Shown: positions 1-8,281 of the stretch, piece after piece | Layout of the letters: each line of letters begins with the position of its first letter | Position numbering within the stretch: the stretch's first letter is position 1 | Source of the DNA: Prochlorococcus sp. AG-418-I20 | GTDB lineage: Bacteria; Cyanobacteriota; Cyanobacteriia; PCC-6307; Cyanobiaceae | DNA: 64,000 nucleotides | Assembly (NCBI GenBank): GCA_003214175.1 | Contig: QCLZ01000001.1 | Span: 292,693 to 356,692, forward strand | Direction: 5' to 3' | Notes under the pieces: generated by a model | The model's input: only the letters and a program-made list of their open reading frames with translations | What the model was told of the DNA's origin: nothing | The model's database searches: none | Translations under genes and position numbers: made by a program

Positions 1-255
1 TTTGCACCACAAATTGGCATCGATAATTTTACTGCCTCTACTATTTCAAGCTGTATCTTAATTCTGATTGTTGTTACTTGGGTAACATCTTATGTTTATA
101 GAGTTGTAAATGGGAAAATGACTTTTATGGAACAAAGGAAGCGTTATAGAAAAGAGTATGAAAAAGTTGTTAATGATAAACTAGAAACTAAGTTCAATTC
201 ATTGTCAAAGGAAGAGCAGGTAAAACTAATGGAAGATTTAGAAAAAAATTCATAA
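1..255 (+). CDS. DUF3007 family membrane protein, C-terminal part
   Basis: The reading frame is open from the first base and ends at a TAA at 253-255, so only the last 84 residues are present and the start lies outside the window. A hydrophobic segment (about residues 13-31 of the visible part) is followed by the residues RVVNGKMTFMEQR, which I recognise as typical of the cyanobacterial and plastid DUF3007 family, and by a charged helical tail. Family members are small proteins with two membrane segments and unknown function. In other cyanobacteria the gene often sits between ndhL and trpA, which fits trpA following here after 27 bases. The family call rests on recognition of this motif and on context. 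Confidence 0.75.
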   Translation, partial: FAPQIGIDNFTASTISSCILILIVVTWVTSYVYRVVNGKMTFMEQRKRYRKEYEKVVNDKLETKFNSLSKEEQVKLMEDLEKNS

Positions 256-282
256 ATTTTTATATAAAAAAATCTAAAACCT

Positions 283-1125
283 ATGAAATATAAAAAAAAG
301 CAAATTACTAAAAAAGAATTTTTATCAAAGGTAGATAATAAGTTTCATGATTTAAAAAAAAATAAAAAATTAGCTCTTATGCCCTTCATAATGGCTGGGG
401 ATCCCAATATTGAAACAACCTCTAAGATCTTATTAAAGTTACAAGAAAATGGGGCTGACCTTATTGAATTAGGTATCCCATACAGTGATCCCCTTGCAGA
501 CGGACCTGTTATTCAAGTTGCGGCCTCTCGCGCCTTAAAGTCTGGGACTACCCCAAGACAAGTAATTAAACTTTTAGAGTCTTTAAAAGGTGAATTAAAT
601 ATTCCCATCATACTTTTTTCTTACTTAAATCCTTTACTATGTTTTGGCTTTGAAAAGTTTTGTGAGATAGCATCTCATGCGGGCGTTTCAGGACTGATAA
701 TTCCTGATCTCCCTTTAGAGGAAGCTTATAAATTTTCTAAAATAGTCAGTAACCATTCTATGGACATGATTTTATTGGTAGCCCCAACTACTCCTTTTGA
801 AAGAATGAAACAAATATCAAATCATACAAAAGGCTTTACTTATTTAGTAAGTGTTACAGGTGTCACTGGCGAGAGAAATGAAATGGAAAATAGAGTAGAA
901 AATCTTATTGCTAAATTAAAAGAAGTAAATCCTAATCCAATTGCTGTTGGGTTTGGGATATCAACCCCTGAGCATGTTAATAAAGTTCGTGAGTGGGGAG
1001 CAGATGGAGTAATTATTGGTAGTGCATTTGTAAAACGAATTTCCAGTTCAAGTGAAAAAGATGTCGTTGATCATGTTGGTGAGTTTTGTAAAGAAATGCG
1101 TTTAGCGGCTGATCAAAAAAAATAA
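283..1125 (+). CDS. trpA: Tryptophan synthase alpha subunit
   Basis: TrpA cleaves indole-3-glycerol phosphate to indole and glyceraldehyde 3-phosphate in the cytoplasm and passes indole to TrpB. The protein is 280 residues, slightly longer than the usual 265-270 because of a lysine-rich N-terminal extension of about 25 residues. The two catalytic acids are visible as Glu62 (in LIELGIPYSD) and Asp73 (in PLADGP), with the same 11-residue spacing as Glu49/Asp60 of the Salmonella enzyme. The phosphate-binding end of the TIM barrel is seen in VGFGIS and GVIIGSA. A later Met at about residue 33 would be too short, so the ATG at 283 is preferred. No other trp gene is in the window. Confidence 0.97.
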   Translation: MKYKKKQITKKEFLSKVDNKFHDLKKNKKLALMPFIMAGDPNIETTSKILLKLQENGADLIELGIPYSDPLADGPVIQVAASRALKSGTTPRQVIKLLESLKGELNIPIILFSYLNPLLCFGFEKFCEIASHAGVSGLIIPDLPLEEAYKFSKIVSNHSMDMILLVAPTTPFERMKQISNHTKGFTYLVSVTGVTGERNEMENRVENLIAKLKEVNPNPIAVGFGISTPEHVNKVREWGADGVIIGSAFVKRISSSSEKDVVDHVGEFCKEMRLAADQKK

Positions 1126-1157
1126 AGACAAAGGTAATATATTGATTAAATAAATTA

Positions 1158-1202
1158 CTAATGCTTTAAAGTTATGAATAAAGTATTCAATTTGTTTTTG
1201 TT
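1158..1202 (+). terminator. Possible terminator after trpA
   Basis: Bases 1160-1168 and 1179-1187 can pair over nine positions (one G-T pair) around a ten-base loop, and a T-rich tract follows from 1190. The stem is AT-rich and so weak. It lies between the convergent ends of trpA and the AbrB-like gene and could serve trpA. Confidence 0.4.
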
Positions 1203-1205
1203 ATT

Positions 1206-1562
1206 TTAAGACTTTTTAGTAGGTAATAATCTGATTTGTTTTTTTCCAAGCTTAATTTCGAATTCATCACCTGCTTTTAAATCGAGAAGTGCTGTATATG
1301 CTTTCCCAATTAAAAGATTTCCATTGCCCTGAACTGTAGCTATATGACTAAGTTTTCTTCCCCCTTTCCCAATACCTGCAACTCCAGAATCACCAAGGTT
1401 AACACCTTTTGCTTCTAAAAGTGCTTCATAAAATGCTGTAAAATTTAAGCGTTCACCTCCGTTTTTCTTAGTTGAAACATACCCACAGGCGCGAACTAGG
1501 TCAGATTTGCTAACATCACCAAGTTCTTTAACTTTTACAAGGAGATCGCTACCAGTTAGCAT
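1206..1562 (-). CDS. cyAbrB-type transcriptional regulator
   Basis: A 118-residue protein of the cyanobacterial AbrB class. The C-terminal half (about residues 82-114, with TALLDLKAGDEFEIKLGKKQ) resembles the AbrB swapped-hairpin DNA-binding fold. In cyAbrB proteins this fold is C-terminal, unlike in Bacillus AbrB. The N-terminal half carries the conserved cyanobacterial segment (DLVRACGYVS, NFTAFYEALLEAKG). Such proteins regulate nitrogen and carbon metabolism genes and affect nucleoid organisation in Synechocystis; the targets here are unknown. It converges with trpA and diverges from the YCII gene across a short AT-rich spacer (1563-1659), which must hold both promoters. Confidence 0.88.
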   Translation of the reverse strand: MLTGSDLLVKVKELGDVSKSDLVRACGYVSTKKNGGERLNFTAFYEALLEAKGVNLGDSGVAGIGKGGRKLSHIATVQGNGNLLIGKAYTALLDLKAGDEFEIKLGKKQIRLLPTKKS

Positions 1563-1659
1563 AATTTATCAAAAGAAAGTTGTATTAAATAAGATAGCAA
1601 TTTGTGTGTGATATATGCAATTATTAATTGTATATTTGTTCTATTAGTTATCTTTTAAA

Positions 1660-1929
1660 ATGGAAAAGTTTGTAGTATTTGGCGAATACTGTAAAGATGC
1701 AATCAATAAAAGGGAACCTTTTCGTGAGCAACATCTTAATAGACTTAAAAGCTTAAAAGATCGCAATGTACTTGTTACTTTAGGCCCAACTAAATGCACT
1801 AAATATTTGTTTGGGATTTTTAATGCTAATGATGAAAATGAATTAAAAGATATTATTGAGGAGGATATATATTGGGAAAATGGTATATGGATTAATTATG
1901 AAATTTATCCTTGGATCCAGGCATTTTAA
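1660..1929 (+). CDS. YCII-domain (YciI-like) protein
   Basis: An 89-residue protein covering one YCII-related domain. The features that suggest it are the N-terminal strand (EKFVVFGEYC), the RLKSLKDRNVLVTLGPT segment, and the DENELKDIIEEDIYWENGIW segment, which correspond to the conserved beta-alpha layout of the family. The family adopts a ferredoxin-like fold. Some members act as small catalytic domains with an Asp/His pair, but most have no known substrate. The usual catalytic histidine is not evident here. It is read divergently from the cyAbrB-type gene. Function is unassigned. Confidence 0.7.
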   Translation: MEKFVVFGEYCKDAINKREPFREQHLNRLKSLKDRNVLVTLGPTKCTKYLFGIFNANDENELKDIIEEDIYWENGIWINYEIYPWIQAF

Positions 1930-2152
1930 ATATCATTTAAGAAAATATTTTAGTAATTATTAATTATTAATTAAAAAATTATTTAATTGAAAAAAGATAA
2001 TATTTTTGTATTAATAATTAAACAATTTTTATATTTAGGAATTAAACAATATTTTTTTGAGGATTCATTTTTAAACAATTATTTTATATGTGAAATATCT
2101 TTGTTAAGAGAGAAGATTATTATTAACTGAAATATAACATTCTAAATTAAAT
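1930..2152. other. AT-rich intergenic region between convergent genes
   Basis: This 223-base spacer between the YCII gene and the minus-strand HTH-like gene is almost entirely A and T, with many in-frame stops on both strands. I see no ORF, tRNA-like fold, strong hairpin or repeat array in it. Confidence 0.6.
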
Positions 2153-2473
2153 CTATTCACTAGTGTCTTGATTTATCTGATTTACTAGAGAGTCTATATC
2201 TAATTGATTATATGGTAATCTTTTATCTGTTTCTGGAAAATTATTTTTAATATTGTTCAACAAATTTTGTTCGATCTTTATGAGATTTTTTGCAATGTTA
2301 AACATACCGCCCTTTTTATATAATTCTTTGATTTTTAGAATAATTTCAGAGGTTCTACTAGATTTGATTTTTAATTCATACGCTAAATCTTTTTGATTAA
2401 ATCCATGCGATTTTAACCAATCCTTAATGTAGGAGACAAGCTCTTCTTCTTCCTGTTGAGATAATTTACTCAT
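2153..2473 (-). CDS. Small HTH-like protein of unknown function
   Basis: A 106-residue soluble protein that I do not recognise by name. The central segment (about residues 24-50, GFNQKDLAYELKIKSSRTSE followed by a basic helix) reads like a helix-turn-helix in which QKDLAYEL is the first helix. The rest is helical and ends in an acidic tail. Its ATG is two bases from the stop of the upstream DUF1232 gene, so the two are probably co-transcribed. Together with the sigma factor further upstream, this suggests a three-gene unit. A DNA-binding role is inferred from the pattern only. Confidence 0.6.
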   Translation of the reverse strand: MSKLSQQEEEELVSYIKDWLKSHGFNQKDLAYELKIKSSRTSEIILKIKELYKKGGMFNIAKNLIKIEQNLLNNIKNNFPETDKRLPYNQLDIDSLVNQINQDTSE

Positions 2474-2474
2474 T

Positions 2475-2843
2475 CTAATAAAAAGGGAATAACTTATTAA
2501 GCTTGCTTTCTGCTCTTGCTCTTATTGAAGGAGACATGTATTTGCTCCATATACTGAGTACTGCCGTGAGAGCTACAAAATCATCACTAAAACCAACTAA
2601 AGGCATAAAGTCAGGGAAAAGATCAAATGGCATAAGTAAATAGGCTAGCGCAGCCATTAATGAAACTCTTACTTTTGCGGGAGTATAAGGATCTAGAGCC
2701 ATCTCCAAAACTTCTAATGCAGGCTTGGCAATTGTTCTTCCTGCTCTTATAAGAATCTTGATAATGATATTTTCATCAAATGTTGAACTCTCTAAAACTT
2801 CAGTATCATAGATTTTTTCTTGAGTTTTGTAATTCTCTTTCAT
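2475..2843 (-). CDS. DUF1232 (YkvA-like) membrane protein
   Basis: A 122-residue protein with the DUF1232 signature at about residues 57-95: a hydrophobic helix followed by YLLMPFDLFPDFMPLVGFSDD and a second hydrophobic segment. This family of small membrane proteins is widespread and has no proven function. It starts 37 bases after the end of the sigma factor gene on the same strand and almost touches the next small gene, which supports an operon. Confidence 0.85.
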   Translation of the reverse strand: MKENYKTQEKIYDTEVLESSTFDENIIIKILIRAGRTIAKPALEVLEMALDPYTPAKVRVSLMAALAYLLMPFDLFPDFMPLVGFSDDFVALTAVLSIWSKYMSPSIRARAESKLNKLFPFY

Positions 2844-2880
2844 CCTTATAAATAAAACTTAAATATTTTTAATGGAATTT

Positions 2881-3804
2881 TTAGCTAATACTATCAACTA
2901 ATCCATTCTGTATTCCGGCTTTTCTAAGTTTTCTTAAAGCACGTTGAACAACCTGACGGCAATATTCCCTGCTACAGCTCATATGTCTTGCAACTTCAGC
3001 TAAGGTTCTCCATTCATTTGAGCCGTCCAAACCAAATCTTAGGCTTACTATCTTTCTTTCTTTTTCAGTTAAGTTTGCTTTATCTAATAACTTCCAAGCC
3101 GAGGCTGTCCTTTCGGCTAATTCCGCTAATTCCATTGGAGCAACCTGATCGCTCGGAAGGATGTCAACCAACTCAGAAGGATCTGATTTTGATTTGACAG
3201 TGCCTTGGAGACTAACAGTGATGCTTCTCAATTCACAGGAAAGGAGTTCGTCAATTTCCTCTTTGGTTATTTTCATTTCTTTAGCTAGCTCATCACTACT
3301 GGGTGGAATACCCTTAAGTTGCATGAGCTTTGATTTTGCTGATCTTAGTTTTGTCAGTTTTTCATTAATGTTAACAGGAATCCTAATCGTTCTACTTTGA
3401 GTTGACAATGCTCTATTTAAACCTTGCCTAATCCACCAATAAGCATAGGTAGAAAATCTATGTCCTCTAGACGGATCATATTTTTCTACTGCCCTTGTAA
3501 GACCTAACGTCCCCTCTTGAATTAAGTCCAGTAATTCTAATCCTTTACCTTGGTATCTTTTGGCAAGATTGACAACTAGTCTTAGGTTGGCTGTTATCAT
3601 CTCGTTTTTAGCTTTTTCACCAATTTTGATCTTTTTTCTTTCGGCTTCGGAATATTCACAAGCAGGACCTTTACCACCTGCGTCTTGACATCTGTTAACA
3701 AGCAAAACCATTTCCTGGACTTTTCTGCCCATAGTGAGTTCTCTTTCGGGAGTCAAAAGTTGATGACGACCTATTTCACCAAGAAAATCGCTTAATGAAC
3801 TCAC
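2881..3804 (-). CDS. Group 2 RNA polymerase sigma factor (sigma-70 family)
   Basis: A 307-residue sigma-70-type factor. Region 1.2 is at residues 5-32 (DFLGEIGRHQLLTPERE), region 2 at about 72-140 (ANLRLVVNLAKRYQ, LLDLIQEGTLGL, FSTYAYWWIRQ), region 3 in the middle, and region 4 at about 245-300 ending in a helix-turn-helix (REYCRQVVQRALRKLR). It lacks the long N-terminal region 1.1 of a primary RpoD, so it belongs to the non-essential group 2 factors used by cyanobacteria for stress and light responses. A short extra segment (about 38-55, with CQDAGGKGPACEY) sits between regions 1.2 and 2. The start is a GTG at 3802-3804. I cannot assign a specific Sig letter. Confidence 0.92.
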   Translation of the reverse strand: MSSLSDFLGEIGRHQLLTPERELTMGRKVQEMVLLVNRCQDAGGKGPACEYSEAERKKIKIGEKAKNEMITANLRLVVNLAKRYQGKGLELLDLIQEGTLGLTRAVEKYDPSRGHRFSTYAYWWIRQGLNRALSTQSRTIRIPVNINEKLTKLRSAKSKLMQLKGIPPSSDELAKEMKITKEEIDELLSCELRSITVSLQGTVKSKSDPSELVDILPSDQVAPMELAELAERTASAWKLLDKANLTEKERKIVSLRFGLDGSNEWRTLAEVARHMSCSREYCRQVVQRALRKLRKAGIQNGLVDSIS

Positions 3805-3864
3805 GATTTACCTCTTTGTTAATATATTTAACTTAGAGTCAATTCAGTAATAAGCCATACATGT

Positions 3865-3905
3865 AATAATTAATTAATAATTAATTAATAATTAATTAAT
3901 AATTA
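3865..3905. repeat. AT-only tandem repeat, 11-base unit
   Basis: Three perfect copies of the 11-base unit AATAATTAATT followed by a partial fourth copy (8 bases). Each unit contains the palindromic core TTAATTAA once joined to the next. It lies 60 bases upstream of the sigma factor start and downstream of nothing on the other side except hisIE, whose 3' end is at 3982. It could be slippage-prone. Confidence 0.85.
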
Positions 3906-3981
3906 TTAGTAAATTAATGATCATTGCTTTTTCAGGTTTTTAGGTAAAAATTATAAATTCTAAATTCTAAATTTAAATTAT

Positions 3982-4641
3982 TTAATTTTTTCTTCTTGAT
4001 TCTAGAACAGCAAGTACATCTCTCCACTCAACACCTTTATGCATTAGTGCTACTTGCATATGATAAATTAAATCAGCAGCCTCATTTGAGATTGAATATT
4101 TGTCATTATCTTTGCAAGCCATTATAAATTCTGCGGATTCCTCTCCAATTTTTTTTAAAATAGTATTACTGCCTTTTGTTAATAAATGATTCGTGTAACT
4201 TTTTTTTGATGGATTTATCGCCCTTTCGTTAATTGTATTGAATAATTCAGAGCAAATATTTGAGAAGGGAGTTGTTTTTTTCTCTTTTTTATCATTTTGA
4301 TTAATTTGAATTTCGTTGAAAAAACAACTTTTTTCCCCAGTGTGACATGCTCCTGAACCATTTTGTTCAATCAGAAGGATGAGTGCATCATTATCGCAGT
4401 CGAATCTTATCTCCTTAAGTATTTGAGTACTTCCACTTGTAGCTCCTTTTCTCCAAATTTCTGATCTTGATCTACTCCAGTAATGAACGTTTTTGGTTTC
4501 AAGTGTTATTGTTAATGATTCTTTGTTCATCCAAGCAAGCATAAGAATTGATCCGTCAAGCCAATCTTGTGCTATCGCAGGGATTAATCCATAATTATCA
4601 AAGCGTAGATCTTCTATCGAAAAATTAGTTGAATTAGTCAT
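3982..4641 (-). CDS. hisI: Phosphoribosyl-AMP cyclohydrolase / phosphoribosyl-ATP pyrophosphatase
   Basis: A bifunctional HisIE protein of 219 residues that carries out the second and third steps of histidine synthesis. The HisI half (residues 1 to about 115) shows WMNKESL, HYWSRSR, the metal-binding cluster around Asp81, Asp83 and Asp85 (FDCDND), and the Cys residues 82, 99 and 106 (CHTGEKSC). The HisE half (about 128-219) shows IGEESAEFIMA and NEAADLIYH, typical of the MazG-like pyrophosphatase. A charged linker at about 111-125 joins them. It is divergent from the QueD-like gene, with about 60 bases between starts. Confidence 0.95.
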   Translation of the reverse strand: MTNSTNFSIEDLRFDNYGLIPAIAQDWLDGSILMLAWMNKESLTITLETKNVHYWSRSRSEIWRKGATSGSTQILKEIRFDCDNDALILLIEQNGSGACHTGEKSCFFNEIQINQNDKKEKKTTPFSNICSELFNTINERAINPSKKSYTNHLLTKGSNTILKKIGEESAEFIMACKDNDKYSISNEAADLIYHMQVALMHKGVEWRDVLAVLESRRKN

Positions 4642-4702
4642 TATGTTCTTTATGTTAAATCCTTCTAAAATGTATTTTATAAAAAAATATCCTAACAGTT
4701 AA

Positions 4703-5176
4703 TTGATGTATATTCATTCGTTGAAATTTTCATGCAGTAAAAGTTACGAGGATTTCCCCTGTTCACATAGGCAATGGCGTCATAAAGGCCATTGTAGATT
4801 TGTGCATGGATATTCAAGATCATTCACATTTTGGTTTACTGCAAAAAAATTAGACCTAAATGGTTTTGTTGTGGATTTTTCAAGTCTAAAGCCCCTAGAA
4901 AATAGACTAAAAGAGCAATTTGACCATACTTTTTTAGTAAATAAAGATGACCCTTTGTTGGATTACTGGGAAAAATTATATGACTTAGATGCTTTAGATC
5001 TGAGAATTATGGATAATGTGGGAATGGAGTTTACTTCTGAATTAATTTGGAGATGGGCTAATGAATACTTGAAGGACAAGGATAAGGGCAGAACATGTTG
5101 TTGGAAAACAGAATCAAAAGAAAATAAATCTAATAAAGCAAGTTATGAGGAAATTCCTGATTGGTTCAAATCTTAG
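4703..5176 (+). CDS. QueD-like 6-pyruvoyltetrahydropterin synthase family protein
   Basis: A 157-residue T-fold protein of the PTPS/QueD family. Retained hallmarks are Cys31 in the HCRFVHGY segment (matching catalytic Cys27 of E. coli QueD), Asp74-His75 (DHTFLVN), and Glu113 in the TSE motif. The usual zinc ligands are altered: the first His of the FxAAH motif is replaced by Lys13 (FSCSKSY), and HGH reads HGY. Only His35 remains of the three. Nearby extra Cys/His residues (Cys11, Cys20, His22, His27, His30) might supply metal ligands. Canonical members make 6-carboxytetrahydropterin for queuosine or handle pterins; the product here is uncertain. The ATG at 4706 would give the same protein minus one Met. 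Confidence 0.75.
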   Translation: MMYIHSLKFSCSKSYEDFPCSHRQWRHKGHCRFVHGYSRSFTFWFTAKKLDLNGFVVDFSSLKPLENRLKEQFDHTFLVNKDDPLLDYWEKLYDLDALDLRIMDNVGMEFTSELIWRWANEYLKDKDKGRTCCWKTESKENKSNKASYEEIPDWFKS

Positions 5177-5225
5177 ATTAAGGTTGTTAAATTTCAAGTC
5201 ATATAGCATTCTTTAATTTAGATCT

Positions 5226-7808
5226 TTAATCAACAATTATCTCACCATTTGTAAGACAAATATTAATCTCTTCTTGATTAAGGTAATGATTGTTCAATAT
5301 ATTATTTGAAATTTTTGTCTCAATTTGTTTTTGAATAATTCTTTTTAAAGGCCTTGCTCCATAGGCATTATCGAAACTATTTTCGACAAGTTGGTTAATT
5401 ACCTCATCCGTAATTTTGAATTTTAAGTTTTTTTTGTTAAGTCTTTTTTCTAAATTTTGAAGCTGGATTTTTGCAATTTCTTTTAAATCATTTAATTCTA
5501 AATTATTAAAAATAACTATTTCATCAAGTCGATTTAAAAACTCAGGCTTAAAAAATTTTTTAAGTTCATTATCTACAACTTTTTTAATTTCATCTCTATC
5601 TTCTTTCCTAACTGATAAATCATTTATTGATTGACTTCCTAAATTACTTGTGAGAACAATGATTGAATTTTTGAAATTTATGGTACGACCTTGACCATCG
5701 GTAATGATTCCATCATCAAGAACCTGTAAAAGAATATCTAAGATATCTTTATGAGCTTTCTCTATTTCATCAAGAAGTATCAATGAATAAGGATTTTTTC
5801 GTACAGCTTCAGTTAGTTGACCGCCTGATTCGAAACCTAAATATCCAGGAGGCGCACCTATGATTTTACTAACTGAATGTTTTTCCATATATTCAGACAT
5901 ATCCAGTCTTGTAATTGAAGAATTTGAATCGAATATAACTTTTGCTACAACTTTACTTAGCTCTGTTTTTCCAACGCCAGTTGGACCTAAAAAGAGAAAA
6001 CTGGCTAATGGCTTGCTGGGATCATTTAAACCAGTCCTAGATCTCTTGATGGAATCTGCAACAGCTCTAATAGCACTATCTTGCCCAATAATTTTTTCTT
6101 TAAGGATCGACTCGAGGCTTAAAAGCTTATCTTTTTCTGACTGGTTTAAGTTCTGTACTGGAATTGACGTCCATTTTGAAACAACTTCTGCAATATCATC
6201 GAATGTTACCTCTTGCCTTAAAAGACTAGTCTCTCCATTTTTGTAAGAATTAACTAGACATTCATTTTTTTCTTTCAATTTTTTTTGTAAAGAATTTAAA
6301 GTTCCAAATTCTAATTCTGCTGCTTTGTTGAGGTCAAAACTTCTTTTGGCTTGATCTATTTTTAATTGTATTGATTCAATTTCCTCTTTTATGGTGCTAA
6401 TCTCATTAATTTCATCTTTTTCTTTTTTCCATTTAGCGCCTAATTCTTCCTGTCTTTCTTTAAGTGATAAAAGTTCATTATTGATTTTTTTTAATCTTTC
6501 TATAGAAAAATCATCTGTTTCTCTCTTTAAAGATAATTTTTCCATCTCAAACTGTAGAACTTTTCGATCGATTTCATCAATTTCTTCAGGTTTGGAAGTT
6601 ATGATCATATTTAATCTTGAGGCTGCCTCATCGATTAGATCTATTGCTTTGTCAGGAAGAAATCTATCGTTAATATATCTTTCACTTAGGGTGGCAGCTG
6701 CAACCAAAGCATTGTCAGAAATTCTTACACTATGATGAACCTCGTATCTTTCTCTCAATCCTCTTAAAATTGATACAGTATCATCTATTGAAGGTGCATG
6801 AATTTTTATTTTCTGAAATCTTCGTTCTAGAGCAGGATCTTTTTCTATATTTCGTTTATGTTCACTAATAGTCGTAGCACCAATACATCTAAGTTCTCCT
6901 CTCGCAAGCATTGGTTTTAATAGGTTACTTGCATCTAAAGAACCTCCACTGGCACCTGCCCCAACAACTGTATGAATTTCATCAATAAAAAGAATGACCT
7001 TACCGTCTGATTCCTTTACTTTCTTTAGGACATTTTTTATTCTTTCTTCAAAATCTCCACGATATTTTGCCCCAGCCAAGAGTGAACCCATATCTAATGA
7101 AATTAGTTGCCTATTTTGTAGTGCAGAAGGTACATCGCCATTAATAATTCTTTGAGCCAACCCTTCCACTATGGCTGTTTTACCAACCCCAGGTTCTCCA
7201 ATAAGAACAGGATTATTTTTTGTTCTTCTACTCAATATTTGAATTGTTCTTCTGATTTCTTCATCTCTACCAATAACTGGATCTAAGATTCCATCCCTTG
7301 CTGATTGAGTTAGGTCAATACCATATTTATCTAAAGACTCATTAAAAGTATCAAAGTCATTTTTTGTTTCTGGATCTGACTTCATTTTCTTTATAGTTTC
7401 AAGGAATTCTGGAATACTTTTGTGATTTAAAATTTGAAATCTGTAGCTAACATCATAAGTGAAACAGTAAAGTAAGTGTTCTGTTGATATCACTACATCA
7501 TCTAAATTATTTTTAAAATCATTTGCTTTTGAAAATATCTCATAAAGAGTATTACCAATATATAAATTATTTTGTTTATTTTTCATTTTTGCCTTCGAAT
7601 TTAATGAAGACATAATTTCTTTTTCAATTTCTTTGATATTTACATTATTTTCTTTTAAGATCTTCTTTGTAAGGCTGTCTTTTTTTATAAGAGCTAATAA
7701 TAAATTGTCAGAATCCACGTCTTGTTGATAATTTGTATAAGCAATTTCTTTAGCAAAAATAAAACAGTCCCAAGCAGAATTTGAAAATTCGCTTGGAACT
7801 ATTTTCAT
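5226..7808 (-). CDS. clpB: ATP-dependent chaperone ClpB
   Basis: An 860-residue Hsp100 disaggregase that, with DnaK, extracts polypeptides from aggregates. Order of domains: a divergent N-terminal Clp_N region (about 1-145), a first AAA+ module with Walker A GEPGVGKT at 204-211 and LFIDEIHT, a coiled-coil middle domain (roughly 400-520), and a second AAA+ module with GPTGVGKT and [11 protein letters not shown], then the C-terminal small domain with AYGARPLKR. The middle coiled coil separates it from ClpC/ClpA. The N domain is far less conserved than usual and lysine/asparagine-rich. Transcription runs from the petE side. It converges with the QueD-like gene. Confidence 0.95.
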   Translation of the reverse strand: MKIVPSEFSNSAWDCFIFAKEIAYTNYQQDVDSDNLLLALIKKDSLTKKILKENNVNIKEIEKEIMSSLNSKAKMKNKQNNLYIGNTLYEIFSKANDFKNNLDDVVISTEHLLYCFTYDVSYRFQILNHKSIPEFLETIKKMKSDPETKNDFDTFNESLDKYGIDLTQSARDGILDPVIGRDEEIRRTIQILSRRTKNNPVLIGEPGVGKTAIVEGLAQRIINGDVPSALQNRQLISLDMGSLLAGAKYRGDFEERIKNVLKKVKESDGKVILFIDEIHTVVGAGASGGSLDASNLLKPMLARGELRCIGATTISEHKRNIEKDPALERRFQKIKIHAPSIDDTVSILRGLRERYEVHHSVRISDNALVAAATLSERYINDRFLPDKAIDLIDEAASRLNMIITSKPEEIDEIDRKVLQFEMEKLSLKRETDDFSIERLKKINNELLSLKERQEELGAKWKKEKDEINEISTIKEEIESIQLKIDQAKRSFDLNKAAELEFGTLNSLQKKLKEKNECLVNSYKNGETSLLRQEVTFDDIAEVVSKWTSIPVQNLNQSEKDKLLSLESILKEKIIGQDSAIRAVADSIKRSRTGLNDPSKPLASFLFLGPTGVGKTELSKVVAKVIFDSNSSITRLDMSEYMEKHSVSKIIGAPPGYLGFESGGQLTEAVRKNPYSLILLDEIEKAHKDILDILLQVLDDGIITDGQGRTINFKNSIIVLTSNLGSQSINDLSVRKEDRDEIKKVVDNELKKFFKPEFLNRLDEIVIFNNLELNDLKEIAKIQLQNLEKRLNKKNLKFKITDEVINQLVENSFDNAYGARPLKRIIQKQIETKISNNILNNHYLNQEEINICLTNGEIIVD

Positions 7809-7871
7809 TAATCAAAATGTAGGTATGACTTTAATAAGTATTAAATAAAAAGTTTTTAACTGTAAGAAGAA

Positions 7872-8222
7872 TTATTCAACAATGACTTTACCTACCATTC
7901 CAGCACCTCTATGTGGCTCGCAATAGTAGTCATAGGTCCCTGCAGTATTAAATGTTTCTTCCCAAGACTCTCCTGGAGCAAAAGCTAGATCTGCATGACT
8001 TAATTCCTCATGCCCATCGAAAACAGCATTATGAGGAGCAAGTTTATTATTGATGAATTTAACTGTATCACCAGCACTAATGGTTACTGTACTTGGTTCA
8101 AATGCAAGCATTCCAGCATCAGTTCCAAGTTTTACTTCAACAGTCTTAGCTGAAACAGATGAAATACCTAGACCAAGAGTTAAAACTATTGCGAATAACC
8201 CTGCAAAGATTGAACGTAACAT
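7872..8222 (-). CDS. petE: Plastocyanin
   Basis: A 116-residue precursor of the blue copper protein that carries electrons from cytochrome b6f to photosystem I in the thylakoid lumen. Residues 1-25 form a signal peptide with a hydrophobic core and a cleavage site after SVSA. The mature part has the four copper ligands His64 (APHNAVFD), Cys101, His104 and Met109 (in [10 protein letters not shown]). The ATG at 8220-8222 is preferred because it places the basic-hydrophobic signal at the start. It has its own upstream spacer of 59 bases after the epimerase gene and so may have its own promoter. Confidence 0.97.
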   Translation of the reverse strand: MLRSIFAGLFAIVLTLGLGISSVSAKTVEVKLGTDAGMLAFEPSTVTISAGDTVKFINNKLAPHNAVFDGHEELSHADLAFAPGESWEETFNTAGTYDYYCEPHRGAGMVGKVIVE

Positions 8223-8281
8223 AATTGAAATTTACTTATTTATATATATTACAAGGCTTTGGGAACCTAACCGTGAGAATT

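Noticed and set aside
2988..3400. Plus-strand open frames opposite the sigma factor
   Set aside because: They are antisense to a clear sigma-70 gene, have serine/leucine-rich composition typical of shadow frames, and show no family features.
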